Shown piece by piece: positions 14,551-26,962 of a stretch of DNA of 64,000 nt. The position numbers were made by a program, and so were the translations under genes. Source of the DNA: Costus lasius. Taxonomy: Eukaryota > Streptophyta > Magnoliopsida > Zingiberales > Costaceae. The stretch's first letter is position 1. Each line of letters begins with the position of its first letter. The stretch spans positions 7,795,957 to 7,859,956 of the forward strand of contig CM050450.1 of NCBI GenBank assembly GCA_027563935.2, written 5' to 3'. Below the pieces are notes generated by a model that worked only from the letters and a program-made list of their open reading frames with translations, did no database searches and was not told the origin of the DNA.

Positions 14551-17500
14551 ATGCCTTCTCCGTCGTTATGGTTTTGCATTCTTGTGCCTTTCCTCCTGTG
14601 CTTATTCGTAGTCTCTGGGTCAGTCTCCTCTGTAGTGACCTCAATGCTGTTCTCTGTTTTTATCTTTCTCACTTTTTATTTTTCTCCGTTGCAGGTTGGA
14701 TGAGAGGGTGCTCAAAGTTGGTGAAGAAATCAAAGGAGAAACCCTGCCACTGAATTCCAGTCAGTGTATTTATGAGCTGATTGGCCTCAGGAAATCTGTG
14801 TCTTATGAAGTCAAGATATCATACCCGGCAACTGTTTGTTCTTTTTTCTCAGTTAACCTCCCCTTTGCTGTTTCAACTCATAAGTTTATATTTTATAAAA
14901 CTTTTTCTTTGCCATAGGTACCGGCAAGCTTCTCCATTCAACTGCAGCGATCTGTGCTGGAGCTCTTTCCCACTACGAATCGGAGGTTGCTTAATACAGA
15001 GAAACTGATCTTTAAAGCTGAGAGTGATGAATCAGTAAGCGGTCATGATTTTGGATCCACTCCCTTTCGAAAGGAAAATGATATGATATTTTTTTCTTGT
15101 AGGTTTTTGTTATCTTGACTGTCAAAGCTGAGGGTGTAGCTGCCAAGAAAAATGTGCCAAAGCGGAAACTGATCATCTATAATATTGGTATGCGTAGTTT
15201 GTTTCTTCTGCTAATAGTGGGGCGTGTAAAAATTGCTAATCATATTGTTCCAAATAGGAATGATCAATGTAAACAAACTATCAGTCTACATCCTTAGTAG
15301 TTGCGTTAGATACATAAACAATTTCTTCCTCAAACAGTTTCTGAAATATATAGTGATATTTTCCAAATTCCTTTCAGACTTTTTTTAGGGGTTCTAAAAG
15401 TAGAAATTTTAATTTGTACTTCGATTAACTATTTATTCAGCTTCAGATCTGGCTTGCATGAATGTTCTCAACTTTGTGACATTTTCTTACATGTGTGGAA
15501 ATTTGCAATATATGTATTAAACTTGGACATACTATAGCAAAGGTTTTCTTTGCAGTGGATGTGTACTTGGTATACTTTGAAACTTTTCATAAACGAAATT
15601 TTTGTTTGCACAAATGTTTTGTCGGAACTATGCTAGTGGGTTAGGTTTAGTAGGCAAGAGGAAAGATGAATGAATACTTTACAAGTCATCTCTTTCACAT
15701 CTTTTCTAGCACATGTTAGATCAGTTTTTTTATTCATGTATAATCTTATTATGAACTTTTAGCGGAGAGGTACTAGAAGAGATGAAGATCTTTGTTTCAC
15801 TTACGAGTGCCATTACTCAAAAAACACTTGTAAAAGGATTAAAAATAACATTCAACGTACAACCTTTAGTTCCATATTTAAATTTTATACTCAAATGACA
15901 AGGAACTCTTATCCAGTATTTTGAGCCTTAACAAAGATTATTCATTTGATACAGATAACTTGTAGAGGTTTTTTTTAGAATTATTTTATATTTCAGCCTG
16001 CGGAACTTTCTCTAAACCGTTTGCAAAATCTCTATTCTGGCTTCTTAATTACACCCACCATCGGTTCTCACAGTTACCATATTTAACCCGTTCCATGCAT
16101 TTAGACTAGACTAATCATTATAAATATTGATTTTTTTCCTCAAGTCATTCTCTTGGAACAATTTGTTCATGCTTTGAAATTCACACTTATATTCCGCACA
16201 AGGGCCTTGCTGCTTCAAGTATTGAGATGATGCTAAAGAACATTCTCCATGTGAGTTTTGACCCTTGTTGATATTTCTAGCTGTTGGCATTAATGTATTT
16301 TGCACAAGCTCCCTTTCATGATACAAGATTGAAATTTTGGGTAAAGTAGCAAGGTATCTTCATAATAAAGAACAAGAAAGAATAGGATTTGAAGGGGGAA
16401 ATTTGATTGAAGTTAACGATAACTATATTCCTTTGCTGTCAATACTCACCTCTTTTTAGTGTCTTTGTTTAGTTGTTGTGCTTGAAATTAAAGCTGAGTA
16501 ACAGGAAAATAATCATCTCTAAATCACATCAGATCACTTATTATAAAGGTCCAATGTATAAAAAAATAAACTAGAAATAATAAAATGATCATGGGTGAGT
16601 TGATGTATATAGCATCCGTACTGTTTATAGTTGATATATAACCGAATTTTCTTACTGGGTAAGTTGATGTATAATCGAATCTTCTTACTGGGTGATGGTT
16701 TTGTGTGTAAATCCACCATCTACAATCAATGTGATTAACTGTTCAATCCAATGTCAAACTACTTTGAACTTCACATATTATCTTCTTCATACTTGAGATT
16801 TGAGAAAACCTCCATTAAATTCAATGTCGCTGTCACCATCAGTCATAATGTTTATATATTCATTTTGAGTTTTAATAACAGCAGAGAGTTTAGTTGCTCT
16901 ATAGTTAAGCTTAAAGGTCAAAACAAGAAATGCGATATTTGGAAATGAAATCATAGTCTTTAGAGAGGAAAAGCAATTTAGAATCCTTTAAGCTAAATTG
17001 CACTTTAGCATGTGTTTTTTAGTCATTGTAATGTATTGGTAGATGTTGGATGGACCGACTGGAAACTAAGTCAAGCTTGGGTTAAATGATTTTATCTGTT
17101 GTAGGACACACTAACTGAAAATGATTGTGGTAGTTCCCAAATAGTAAAGTGGGGAGAGAAGCCTAATTCCAATACGCCAAACAACCTTGCTTTTTGGGTA
17201 AAATGTAAGCTCATTTGTTCTTACTAAATACATTTAATCTTGTAATCACATCTTTAGTTAATACTGAATTTTCTTATTTTATGGTATTTTTTATGTTGTG
17301 TTTTAATTATGTGTAATCTATTTATTATCAGAACTATTTTCTGCAGAAAATGGAACCCTACCTATACCTAGAGAAGTAAAATTTCACAGTTTACTGACTA
17401 AAGCACCGAGTGATTAAAACCTCCTTTTAAGATTGTATGTTAGATCATGAAGTCATAAACATAGCTTAAAAAATGATACCATGTCTGGAAATATAGGCCT

Positions 17501-17945
17501 CATTTGATTTGCCTGTGGAGACATAGGATAGAAATTCTAAACACGGCTTGCATTGGGTTTTGCTGAAGTACTTGTAACCTTCAATATATAAGGCGATGTA
17601 TTTCCAAACTTGGTGTCCTTTTCAGTAATGTGTTTTAAGCCATCTGGACACGCAATCTTTTTCTTATTTGTACTGGTCCTATATATCCTCAGTGCATAAA
17701 TTATCTTACATTTAACATAGTTGCAGTTATCATCCTTTCCCGCCCTGCCTGATTCCTGCATCCTTGTGTTCCCAGTTTGCGACGAATTGACGTTAGGGAT
17801 TCCCCATGCTGCTTTGTGGGTTGGGGTAGCTGCTCTTCTTTGTTTGTTCGTGGGCACGGTTGTTCCCTACTTCGTGCCGCTGGATTGGTTTCTGAAAATT
17901 GAAGCTCTACAATCAGAAAATGTAGCTATGGATAAGATATCCTGA
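14551..17945 (+). CDS. Unrecognised type I membrane protein with signal peptide, 5 exons
   Basis: Exons read by eye: 14551-14618, 14695-14833, 14918-15034, 15103-15187 and 17776-17945, all GT...AG, giving 192 residues in one consistent frame. The start MPSPSLWFCILVPFLLCLF is a strong signal peptide. Residues ~24-135 form a mainly beta-looking lumenal or extracellular part (VLKVGEEIKGETLPL; YELIGLRKSVSYEVKISYPA; SFSIQLQRSVLEL; VFVILTVKAEGV). Near the C-terminus LWVGVAALLCLFVGTVVPYF is a single membrane segment, followed by a short tail of about 25 residues. The layout predicts a secretory-pathway type I protein, possibly ER-resident. I do not recognise the family and assign no function. Intron 4 is 2.6 kb. 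The start was chosen because it alone supplies the signal peptide in frame with exon 2. Confidence 0.8.
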
Positions 17946-20253
17946 CATGTAAGATGGTCGCGAAATTGGAAATTTGAAACACGCAAAAGCTCTAGTTAGT
18001 TTTTTTTAACTCCACTTGATATCAGAATATGTTTCAACTAGGTTGCAACATTTCGATAAATGTCATTTCTGTTGGATGACCTTTTTTTTTTCTCTATTTT
18101 GCTAGGTAGCTATCCAATCTGGGCCACAAGAAGACGTAGGTGACGCACTGGTTTGGTCAGATTTCACTTGGATAAAACTGATAGGTGTGCCTTTCACTGG
18201 TTTTCTTTAATTCCAAAGAAGATTTCGATAGTTACTATGTAGGGATCAATTTCATTGTGCAGTGTATGCCAAACGACCTTAAGCATGGATCCCACGAGAT
18301 ATGTAAGCGTTAAAATGGAATAAGAATGTTTAATTTGAGTGTCAAAAGTTGGATAAATAGGAAAATGGATATTAATTACTGGTTTTGTAGCATTCCAAGA
18401 TCATTTGAAAATATATAAAGATGTGAGTCATAAATATAATTTTCGCTAGTAGTTGATTGAAAGACCCAAGCCCTCTTGGCGAATGCTTGGCCAAAATAAA
18501 TTCTGCTCTGAAAGCAATTTGACCGCTAAATAGAGCGCTGATTGAATCTCAAAGCCCTTAGCACAAAGCACATCTGCGAAGAAACTAGAGCAACTAGAAT
18601 AATGTGTTAAGAAGTGTACTTATTTAGCCTAAGACAACTAATAATTTTAATTGTTATGTTTGAAAGTGATTACTTTTGTAGAAAATTATTTATTTCATAG
18701 AAAATTTAATTGATTGCCTATGTAATCGTTTGAATATGTATTACAAAATTCGTGTTATTTAATATAAATTAATGTATTAAATATCACAAGTAGATATATT
18801 TTGTTCAATAATGTCAAAATTTTAATATTAATTAAATAAATGAATGTTAAAATAGATAAAGCTAATAAAAAACCATTATTAAATAAAACGATGTACTTTG
18901 TTTATGTCAATTTAACACAAAATATTAGTACAATAGATTAGTCTTGTCATCTAAGTAGCTTGGCCCTTTTATGTCAAGAGAAAAATACCAAAAGTCAAAG
19001 TCAATGGAATGTTCTTCCTTCGGCTTAACTTAGTCACTAAGTAAGCTTTAATAGGATTAGAATCACTTACCTTAGGAGGTAGCTAGATTGTTGTTATTGT
19101 GGAAGATACAAGCCTAGCTTACATGGATCAATTGCTTGAGGCATAAGTATTATGCTGGCGTGGGGTTGGGGTTGACTATGCATATGGTATATTTTAGCCT
19201 CTTGATTGTTTGAGGTGAGATTATCATGCATACAAATGCTATTGGTTACTTTAGATAGTGGATCACCTCATCACATCCAAAGTGCTCAACTATTCCAAAA
19301 AAAAAAAAAAAAAAAAAAAAGAAATCCCAAATGCTTATACTTAATTTGGCTTGAAGTATTTCCAAACTCGGAGAGATCTAGAGTGTAATGTGATTAGACC
19401 TTGCTGGCCGATGGTAGGTTCATTGCTTGCCTAGCCTGACTACTCGCCTCCATGCATCAACTTCTAAGCCCGCAAAAAATAATGGCAAGAAAGTGACATA
19501 ACTGTTCGTTCTTCTATTGTGTACTCCTCCTTTGTCATCATCGTGTGAGAGATATTATCATTGCTTGATAAGGTTGAGTTATGGTGTGCCCTGAGAGATA
19601 TTATCATTTTGCCCTTCACATGATTTAATATTCTTGTTCCATCAATTGATTAATCTTTTGCTATGACCTTGAAGTTTTTTGGTTTCCTCAAGCTCTTGTG
19701 CTAATTTCTTCATCCCTTAGCTGCTACTCTTCTTTTCTATTATCTTTCTTCTATTCATTAGAATGAATCTAAACTTAGGCAGATTAGGGAGGGAGCAGCG
19801 GTTGTCTTCTTAAATTGCCTAAAAAAGTTTAGAAAAATAAACTTTTATTTTTTTTTTTTAAAAAAATAAAAATAGAACACTTGATATCAATGGTGCAATA
19901 ACAGAAAATAATTCAAAAGAAGCCATATACTAATGAATAATTTAATTAATAAATAAGTTATGCACGAGTTAATATATAATCTGTTTAATAAATAAATTAT
20001 TTAAGTAATATTGATTTGACTTTTTGACCTAATTAATTATACAGATCGTATTTAAATTAGCCTAATTAGGTCCTAAATCACAACGCACACGATTCATTTA
20101 GACCCTCCGACTCGTTTTGCAAGGTCTAACGACGGCACAAAATTAAACCCGCATCGTTAATGAAGTCCTTCGCTTTGAAGCAGTCTGGAGTCCACTATCC
20201 TAATAAAAATCATCTTTTTCCGTCCTGATTACCCTTCGCCGCCGCCCTTGTTT
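17946..20253. other. Intergenic DNA with an A24 run
   Basis: No gene is supported. A run of 24 A at 19297-19320 follows a moderately complex stretch from about 18960, which could be the 3' end of a retroposed sequence. No matching target duplication was found. Another AT-rich block with T and A runs lies at 19845-19875. The last ~130 bases before 20254 are probably promoter and leader of the Sel1-repeat gene, without a clear TATA box. Confidence 0.45.
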
Positions 20254-22216
20254 ATGGGCAAACGCTTGCCGTCTCCGGCGACTCTCGAGAACTACGCTCG
20301 CGTCGCTGCCGAGAGGATTCGGAGAAACAAAGTTTCGATTCCCACCCTCCAATCTCTGGCTTCCAGCAAGGAGGTGGTCGCCGCTTCCGCCGGCGCAAGA
20401 GGGTCCGGGAAGGGGATGGAAAGCGGGGAGCGTCACGAGGTCCGAGTTCCCCTCAAGGAAGTGGTGGACGATTGCACCCGTCGCTGGTTCCAGGATGCGC
20501 TCAAGGAGGCGAGGGCTGGGGACGCCGCGATGCAAGTTCTGGTTGGTCAGATGTACCATAACGGGTATGGAGTCCCCAAGAATGAGCAGAAGGTGGGTTC
20601 TGTTTTGGCTATTTAAGTACCTTTCCATCGTTTTCGCTGCTTTCTGAAGCGATGATTCTGGGTTCTAGTGTTCCTTGACATGCGGGCTTTGGTGATTTTG
20701 GGGATCTGTTTGTTTCAGTTATACTGTTCGCTTTTCGGGGTTCTTTTTCTGTTTTTCTCAGATCTTGTTGATAAGTTATGCTAGTTGAAAAAGAAGCTAG
20801 TTTTGAAACATTTTTTGACCACTGTGGCCCTTTGGTTCCTCCAAACCTACCAACAACTGGTACAACTAAAATTGGAATTGATGTCTGTCTCAGAAAGATA
20901 TGAAATTGGAGATTATATAGTGGGAGATGCATTGGGATATGGCTATTAGATTTCTGTCCGATTCGTAAGACTATTGGCTGTCCGATCCAATTGCTACTAA
21001 ATTGTTGGATCTATGAAGTCTGAAAGAAAGTTTAAGACTCTTGAAATGCTGAAAATTATGATTAGTTTCGGTTTCACCTTTACAATGTGAGTGGACAATT
21101 ACTATAGCTGTTCCAATTGCTACCAGTTTCAGCAAGATATTTGATATCTCGAGTCCCTGCAAAGATTTTCTTTGCAATTATAGTCGAATCCTTCTGCATA
21201 TGTGCTCTTTTCTAAAAAGGGTTCAGCAAATAAATATTATGATTAAACTCATAGTTTTTTGTATCGTTTGGCTTTTTTATGTCTGCCTTAATGTTCCTTT
21301 TTTAAAATAGCTTGTATAGGTCAGTAAAAATTGCTTTGCAGTTCCCTCAAAGGAATTTCATCTAATCGAAAGGGATTTAGAAATCCTACTCTTAAAATGT
21401 AAACATGTTTTTATGCAATTTCTTGCAGTGGTACATGTCTACATAAGGCAAAATGAAATGACGATGTTAGTATTTATTCTATTATTACATGTATGTATAT
21501 GATAGAGGATACTGGTTGTCCTTAATGCTTATAGTTTTGTCCTTGATGCTTTCACATGTCCTGAATAGATCCCACCTAGATTTATGAGAGACCAACTCCT
21601 GTGTTACATCTTGTGAATTTATTCAGTTCACCCAATAGCCTCTTTGGATATTCCTAAGTCAACATGACATGTGCAGTCTTGTCAATACTGTTTTAGCCAG
21701 AAACTATCATTTAACTTATCCACTTTATGTATGTAGATATATGCAAATGCAGCTCAACAAGCATTAGTCTTTGTGACAACACAAAGTTCAACTGAATGTG
21801 AATATTACAACAAGATTGGATCTGGGAGCTTCTTCATTTTGTTTAACTGTATTAATGATTGTTTCATCTGTTATATGAATTTTACTTTTTAGGCAAATTT
21901 ATGGATCGCAAAAGCATCCAAGTATCGTTCATCAGTTTGGAAGGTTAGCGACAAACGTCCAGGTTGGTCATCTTGGTCATCTCTTCCTCTTGCTCAAAGG
22001 GTGGCAATAAATCATGTTATATCACTGATCTCATTACATAATTTTAATCTTATAACTATGGTATTGGCAGTGAAACATTCTTGTACCTCAATTTTCAAAA
22101 GGGGTGTGCCCTTCCTGTGTTTCTACTTCTTATGGACCCTGACAGAATGAACCTTTGTAGGTTATAATGCAAGTGACTCAGATTCTGATGAGGAGAAGAT
22201 TACTGTGAAATCATGA
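20254..22216 (+). CDS. Small Sel1-repeat (TPR-like) protein, 3 exons
   Basis: Exons read by eye: 20254-20592, 21893-21962 and 22161-22216, GT...AG borders, consistent phase, 154 residues. The N-terminal ~75 residues are basic and low in conserved motifs. Residues ~82-125 read RRWFQDALKEARAGDAAMQV, then GQMYHNGYGVPKNEQKANLW and IAKASK, a clear single Sel1-like repeat: A..G-x-MYxxGxGVxxxxxKAxxWxxKA. The C-terminus is acidic and Ser/Asp-rich (YNASDSDSDEEKITVKS). Sel1 repeats usually mediate protein binding and occur in tandem; one recognisable copy is unusual and suggests an adaptor or a partner-completed fold. No signal peptide or membrane segment. The ATG at 20254 is the first in frame. Function unknown. 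Confidence 0.8.
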
Positions 22217-23335
22217 TCAGAGCTGACTTACATTAGAAGAAAGAACATCAAAGTAAGCTATACTTATCCCTAAACATTATTTGATTTGTTTCTAGCTGGA
22301 TTGATATTCTATTAAGTTGTAGGTAATAGATCAATGACTAATTCTAGTATGCTAGTACTGTAACGTTTATTCCGCACAATTATTACTTTAAAATAAAAAT
22401 TCTCTCCATGTTAGATATGTGAGGAAAAACTAAATGTCCATTAACAAAAAACTGATAAGATGGTGTATGATTAATTTTTGGATGATAATCTAGAAAAAAA
22501 TGTCTAGTCAAGTGTATGGATGGAACTTTAGATTTGTCTACTTCTTTTGTTAATCTCTTAGTCATCTCTGAAACTATCATCTTCAGTTATTTGTTGGGTA
22601 TTTTGTGGTGGATGATGCAATCCTCATGTTGATATGTAAATGCAAAAAAAAATATGTGGATTTGTGAATGCCAAAAACTTATCAAACAATTGAGGATGTG
22701 AGGGAAGAGTTCTATTTCTCTTAATTGTTTGTACTATGTGATGTAGAAGACATGGAGAAGATGGGAAATACATGTGGATAGAATGGAAAAAAATCACAAA
22801 GAACACAAATAATATGAAGAATTGAATTTTAGTCTAAGAACATGCATAAAATTATTGCTAAAAATGTACAATTAATATGAAATTAATGTGGCAACTAACC
22901 TACTTCCAATATCCTATTTGGCGTCTTATGGGACAATCCACACAAGATAAAATTGTCAAACATAACATGCTTAGGAAGGTGCAATTTTAGGTCAATAACA
23001 ACAACAACAACAATAATAATAACAATAATAATATAATGAGTCTTTTTAGAAGGTAACTTCTATAAATGTTCGTCAAAAAAGTATTCTTAGAGTTAATGAT
23101 AGATAAGCTCTTTAATTTAGTTTGTTTCAACCTTAGTTCATGGATAGACGTAAACTTAATAAATTGGTTCACATTACTACTAAATCTCTTAGTGGGATAT
23201 GCGTCTTTAATATTAACATCATTGATGCAATCAATTTTCTTAGAATTAAAGTGAGGGTCTCAACTAGTGGCTGCATTTCATTTGGGATTGCTGTGCTTTT
23301 GGGCTTTTCCTAGTCAGAACAGTGTTGTCTCAAAT
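22217..23335. other. AT-rich intergenic DNA with an (AAC/AAT)n microsatellite
   Basis: No gene is supported. A trinucleotide repeat (AAC then AAT units) occupies about 22995-23035. Confidence 0.6.
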
Positions 23336-23529
23336 GATGCTCTTAAGGAAAGAAAGGTGTTTAGGTAAATTATTGAGATGTGCTGTTAAGTAGAAATTTG
23401 TATAGTATATTTAAAATTTATCGATTCATAACATAAATGAATACTCTAATACTAAACAATTTCTAAAATTAGAATTTATGATAAATGCTATTTTATACAT
23501 GTGAAAAAAGTATTTTGGCTATACATATG

Positions 23530-24662
23530 ATTCCATTAAAATTAAAAGCAATCCAATTGTGGAGCATATCTATTTCAATAGAATTTACTTAATCTTTGTT
23601 AGCATTCTCATTTACTATAGAATCATCCTCCGGAATGAAATCATAATTCACATCAAATTATCGAAACATCTCATTTGTTCTTACAGGTAGCCTAATATAA
23701 TTATGTAGTGTCATTGATGCAGCTAAAATTTTGACTTGTGTTTCATATGCAAATGAAGGAATATTCATGAATATATTTTACCTCTTCTTCAACACTCCAA
23801 AACTTTGTTTAATACAAATTCTAATAGATGTGTGTCCTTTATTAAATATTTCTTTAAGCCTTTGTGAGTGGATGCTCTTATTAGTATTTATAAAGATGAT
23901 ACCTCACTCCTCTATAATAGCCAAGGTATCTACTCATTTATGAATACCCAGTAACAACTAACTAATAGTTTCATATAAATTTCATATAGAATTTTAATTA
24001 ACAATTGTAACAAGTAAATAAAATAAATTATTGTAAAATTTTGCAATATACTTAGAGGAGATTTTGCAAAGTTTAAATTTGAGAGAACAATAAGCATCAT
24101 AACCTTCATATCCAGCTATTACATATATAAATTTCATATCTAATGTGCATACAACTAAGATGGTTTAGGTTGACAATTGATCATTAAGAGGTACGTCTGC
24201 ATCTACATGTGTATCATCAATAGCTCCAATGTAATTCTATTAAAAAGAATAAAATGATATATAAATTTTAGTATATAGAAAAATAATCATAACTTAGCTT
24301 AAAATGAAGCATATAACAATTATTATATAATATTTATTGTCGAATGACTTGAAACTCTCCATTATCTATCATAACTTTTACAAACTTACATATTGATTTC
24401 AACACTTAATGAAAGATTCTACTTACAGTTTTACTTTAATGTTATGTTTATCTATTAGATGCACCATACACTAATGTATAAATAAAAGACAAACCTTTTC
24501 ATTTAATATATTTCTTAAGAGCTTTAGCTCATATGAGTTCTTTAAAATATTACACAATTGAGGGAAATCATTTTGCTCCATTCTTATCATTCTCCTATAC
24601 CTTTCGGGGTGCCCTTCTATTATTTTTTCTATCAATCTCATACTTGTATGCTCGGATACCAA
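23530..24662 (-). pseudogene. HARBI1-like nuclease (Harbinger transposase) pseudogene
   Basis: Minus-strand pieces in order: 24662-24471 reads SMRLIEKIIEGHPERYRRMI then RMEQNDFPQLCNIL, the N-terminal helical part. Around 24235-24060 it reads NYIGAIDDTHVDADVP, which keeps the first catalytic Asp of the DDE nuclease, then an in-frame stop, then MKFIYVIAGYEGYDAY. Around 23870-23660 it reads ICIKQSFGVLKKR, a stop, then IPSFAYETQVKILAASMTLH, matching the C-terminal end of plant HARBI1 proteins. Stops and gaps show it is inactive. Confidence 0.8.
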
Positions 24663-25261
24663 GGTGACTTATCTAGATTTATGGATTAATACTCATCTAT
24701 GCAATAGTTGTATCATAAAGCACATTCCAAAAACTCAGTAGTTGTATCTTTAGTATATTGTATATCATCAAATTCCTGTATAGCTTTATTATCATTACTA
24801 TCAGCATCCATATCTATAAAAAGAATGTTTAATTGACATTTGGTAACAAATGGTGATAATATGCCAAATAATGTTTTAATCTATAACTTATCAAACACAA
24901 ATATTACTAAAATGCTATACATACAACATAACATATTGATACTTTAACCATATTAATATAAATATTCAAATAAACATACAACATAACCGATATTGAAAAT
25001 TTAATGCATTTTCAAACAAGCATACCACATAGCATAACAATCTTAGGTCTTGTTTATTAAAAAGAAATCCAAGTTTTTTTTATTTTTTTTAGATGATTCA
25101 AATAAATACATTAAGAACCCTAATTTTTCTTCCGTTTTCTCCATTTCTTTCCATATAGCTCTCCTTGATTTTTGTGTGAAAGTTTTGATACAACAAAAGA
25201 ATACAACTCGCTACTGCACCGTGGAGCGTCTACTAGCTTATATTCAAAAATAATTCTTTAT

Positions 25262-25520
25262 TCAACCAATGTTGCCAATGTATGTATATCCTCTTACTTC
25301 ATATGCAATAGTTGTCTTCCTTTTGTCATGGGTCTTACTAATGCTTGATTGAGAAGATGATTCAACATGTTTTGATTCATTACTTTCATCCATCGGTACA
25401 TAACTTTCATACTGTGTACCCACATAATCAATCTCATCATCATGCATAGGGTGTGTATAACAAAACACTCTAGTAGCTACTGTATACCCAAACACAATAT
25501 CATTTTTCTTCCGATGAATA
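25262..25520 (-). pseudogene. Myb/SANT-like ORF1 remnant of the Harbinger element
   Basis: The minus-strand frame reads DIVFGYTVATRVFCYTH and an Asp/Glu/Ser-rich tail ending near SSSQSSISKTHDKRKT. The (M/V)FGxTVATG start is typical of the linker after the Myb/SANT-like domain in plant transposon-derived proteins, the companion protein of Harbinger nucleases. The DNA-binding part itself was not found. Confidence 0.45.
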
Positions 25521-26430
25521 TGTTTTTTTTCAAAACTTTACATAATTTTTGTTAACTGATGATTATATTAGAAATATAAATCGCATTAACAAATATAATA
25601 ATAATAACAATAATGATAAATAAAATCTACAATGCAATCTTAATAGCCCACAATCTAGATTTGTAACCATCGTTTCCTATCTTCATCCCAATCCAAATTA
25701 ATCTATTTGTCTTTTAATTGTTTCGATAATTCTCATTCAGCTTTTAATATATCTTATTTGTTTTGCAATTGTACTTTAACATACTTTAATCTACTGCATT
25801 AGAAATTTTCAACTACGAGTTTTCACCCTTGCACATTGAAATAAGTTTCAAGCTGCATTTTTTTTTTCCAATACAATCATGAGAAAATATTAGTGTTTGT
25901 AAATTTCATGCGGTTTTGCTACTTTTGGTTGTTGCTTGTGAATTTTGTGCCATTGATATTTATGAATGGCAAAATCGCATGGAACTTACAAACAACACTA
26001 ATATTTTGTGATTTTTATAGTACTGTTATTGAGAAAAATATGTGACCTAGAATTTATTTTAATGTGCAAAGGTAAAAATTTTTAGTATAGTGGATTAAAG
26101 TATGATAAAGTATAGTTGAAAAACAAATATGATAAACTAAAAGTTGATTCAAAATTATGGAAAGAGTTGTAAGATATTAGTTTAGGGTGAGATGCAAGAT
26201 TAGAGACTAGGGATGCAATTGCAGATTGGTTGGTGGGCTACTAAGATTGCAATATAGATTTCAGTTATAATAATCATTAATATTATTATATTTGATAATA
26301 TGATGTATATTTCTAGTGTAAAATTAGGTTAACAAAAATTATGTAAAGTTTTTTTAAAAAATATTCATTTTGACAGCAAGATGAAAAATGAGGACATACA
26401 GTAGCTGCATAGAGAGTTTTGAGCTTCAAG
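25440..26430. repeat. Large imperfect inverted repeat (hairpin core of the Harbinger fusion)
   Basis: About 480 bases left of 25920 pair with about 460 bases right of 25968 around a 47-base loop (25921-25967). Clear mirrored blocks are AAAATATTAGTGTTTGTAA / TTACAAACAACACTAATATT, then AACTTTACATAATTTTTGTT / AACAAAAATTATGTAAAGTT, and TACAGTAGCT on both arms. Pairing continues beyond this after a gap in the right arm. Confidence 0.7.
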
Positions 26431-26700
26431 AAATATTTAATAAAGAATACTTATCTTTTAGGAGTTGCATTGAAAGAAGATTTTTAGTGCGGAATGAGAG
26501 GTAAAATATATTATGCGATATGCCTTCGTTTGTATATGAAACACAAGTCAAAATTATAGTTTCATCAATGGTACTATATATTTATATTAAGCAAATAACA
26601 AGTGCAAATAAGATTTTTCGTGAATTCAATGCAAATTCTAATTTTATTCTCGAAGTTGATTCTGAAGTAAATAATGAGAACGATGAAGATTAATTCAACT
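26428..26700 (+). pseudogene. Plus-strand C-terminal fragment of HARBI1-like nuclease
   Basis: The plus strand reads RSCIERRF, then MPSFVYETQVKIIVSSMVLY and an acidic end NFILEVDSEVNNENDED before a stop, the same C-terminal module as on the minus strand at 23870-23600. Everything upstream of it in a normal nuclease is missing here. Confidence 0.75.
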
Positions 26701-26962
26701 GAGATAGATATACTTCACAATTGAAATGCTTTAAGTTTAATGGCATGTAGATAAAATACTTTTTTTTAATGTATGAAATAACATTTATTGTTGTATTAGA
26801 CAAATTCTAATTTTAGATATGGTTTGGTATTAGAATGTTTATTTTTGTTATGAATCGATAAATTTTAAATATAATATATAGATTTTTGTTTACCAGCATA
26901 ATACATCACTTGAACAGCATAGTAATTTATCCAAACATCTTTTAAATTTCCTAAATAGCATC

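Larger units (their letters stand above)
23336..26962 (-). mobile_element. Decayed PIF/Harbinger DNA transposon with an inverted second arm
   Basis: The outer edges are inverted copies of each other: the left reads GATGCT near 23336, then GGTGTTTAGGTAAATTA and, further in, TTTAAAATTTATCGATTCAT; the right, reverse-complemented from 26962, reads GATGCT, GATGTTTGGATAAATTA and the same inner block. The left arm carries minus-strand pieces of both Harbinger proteins: the HARBI1-like nuclease (24662-23530) and a Myb/SANT-like ORF1 piece (25520-25262). The right arm carries only the last part of the nuclease on the plus strand. The arms meet at a hairpin centred near 25944. The right arm therefore looks like a deleted copy joined head to head with the left one. 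A 3-bp TWA target duplication could not be assigned. Confidence 0.7.
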
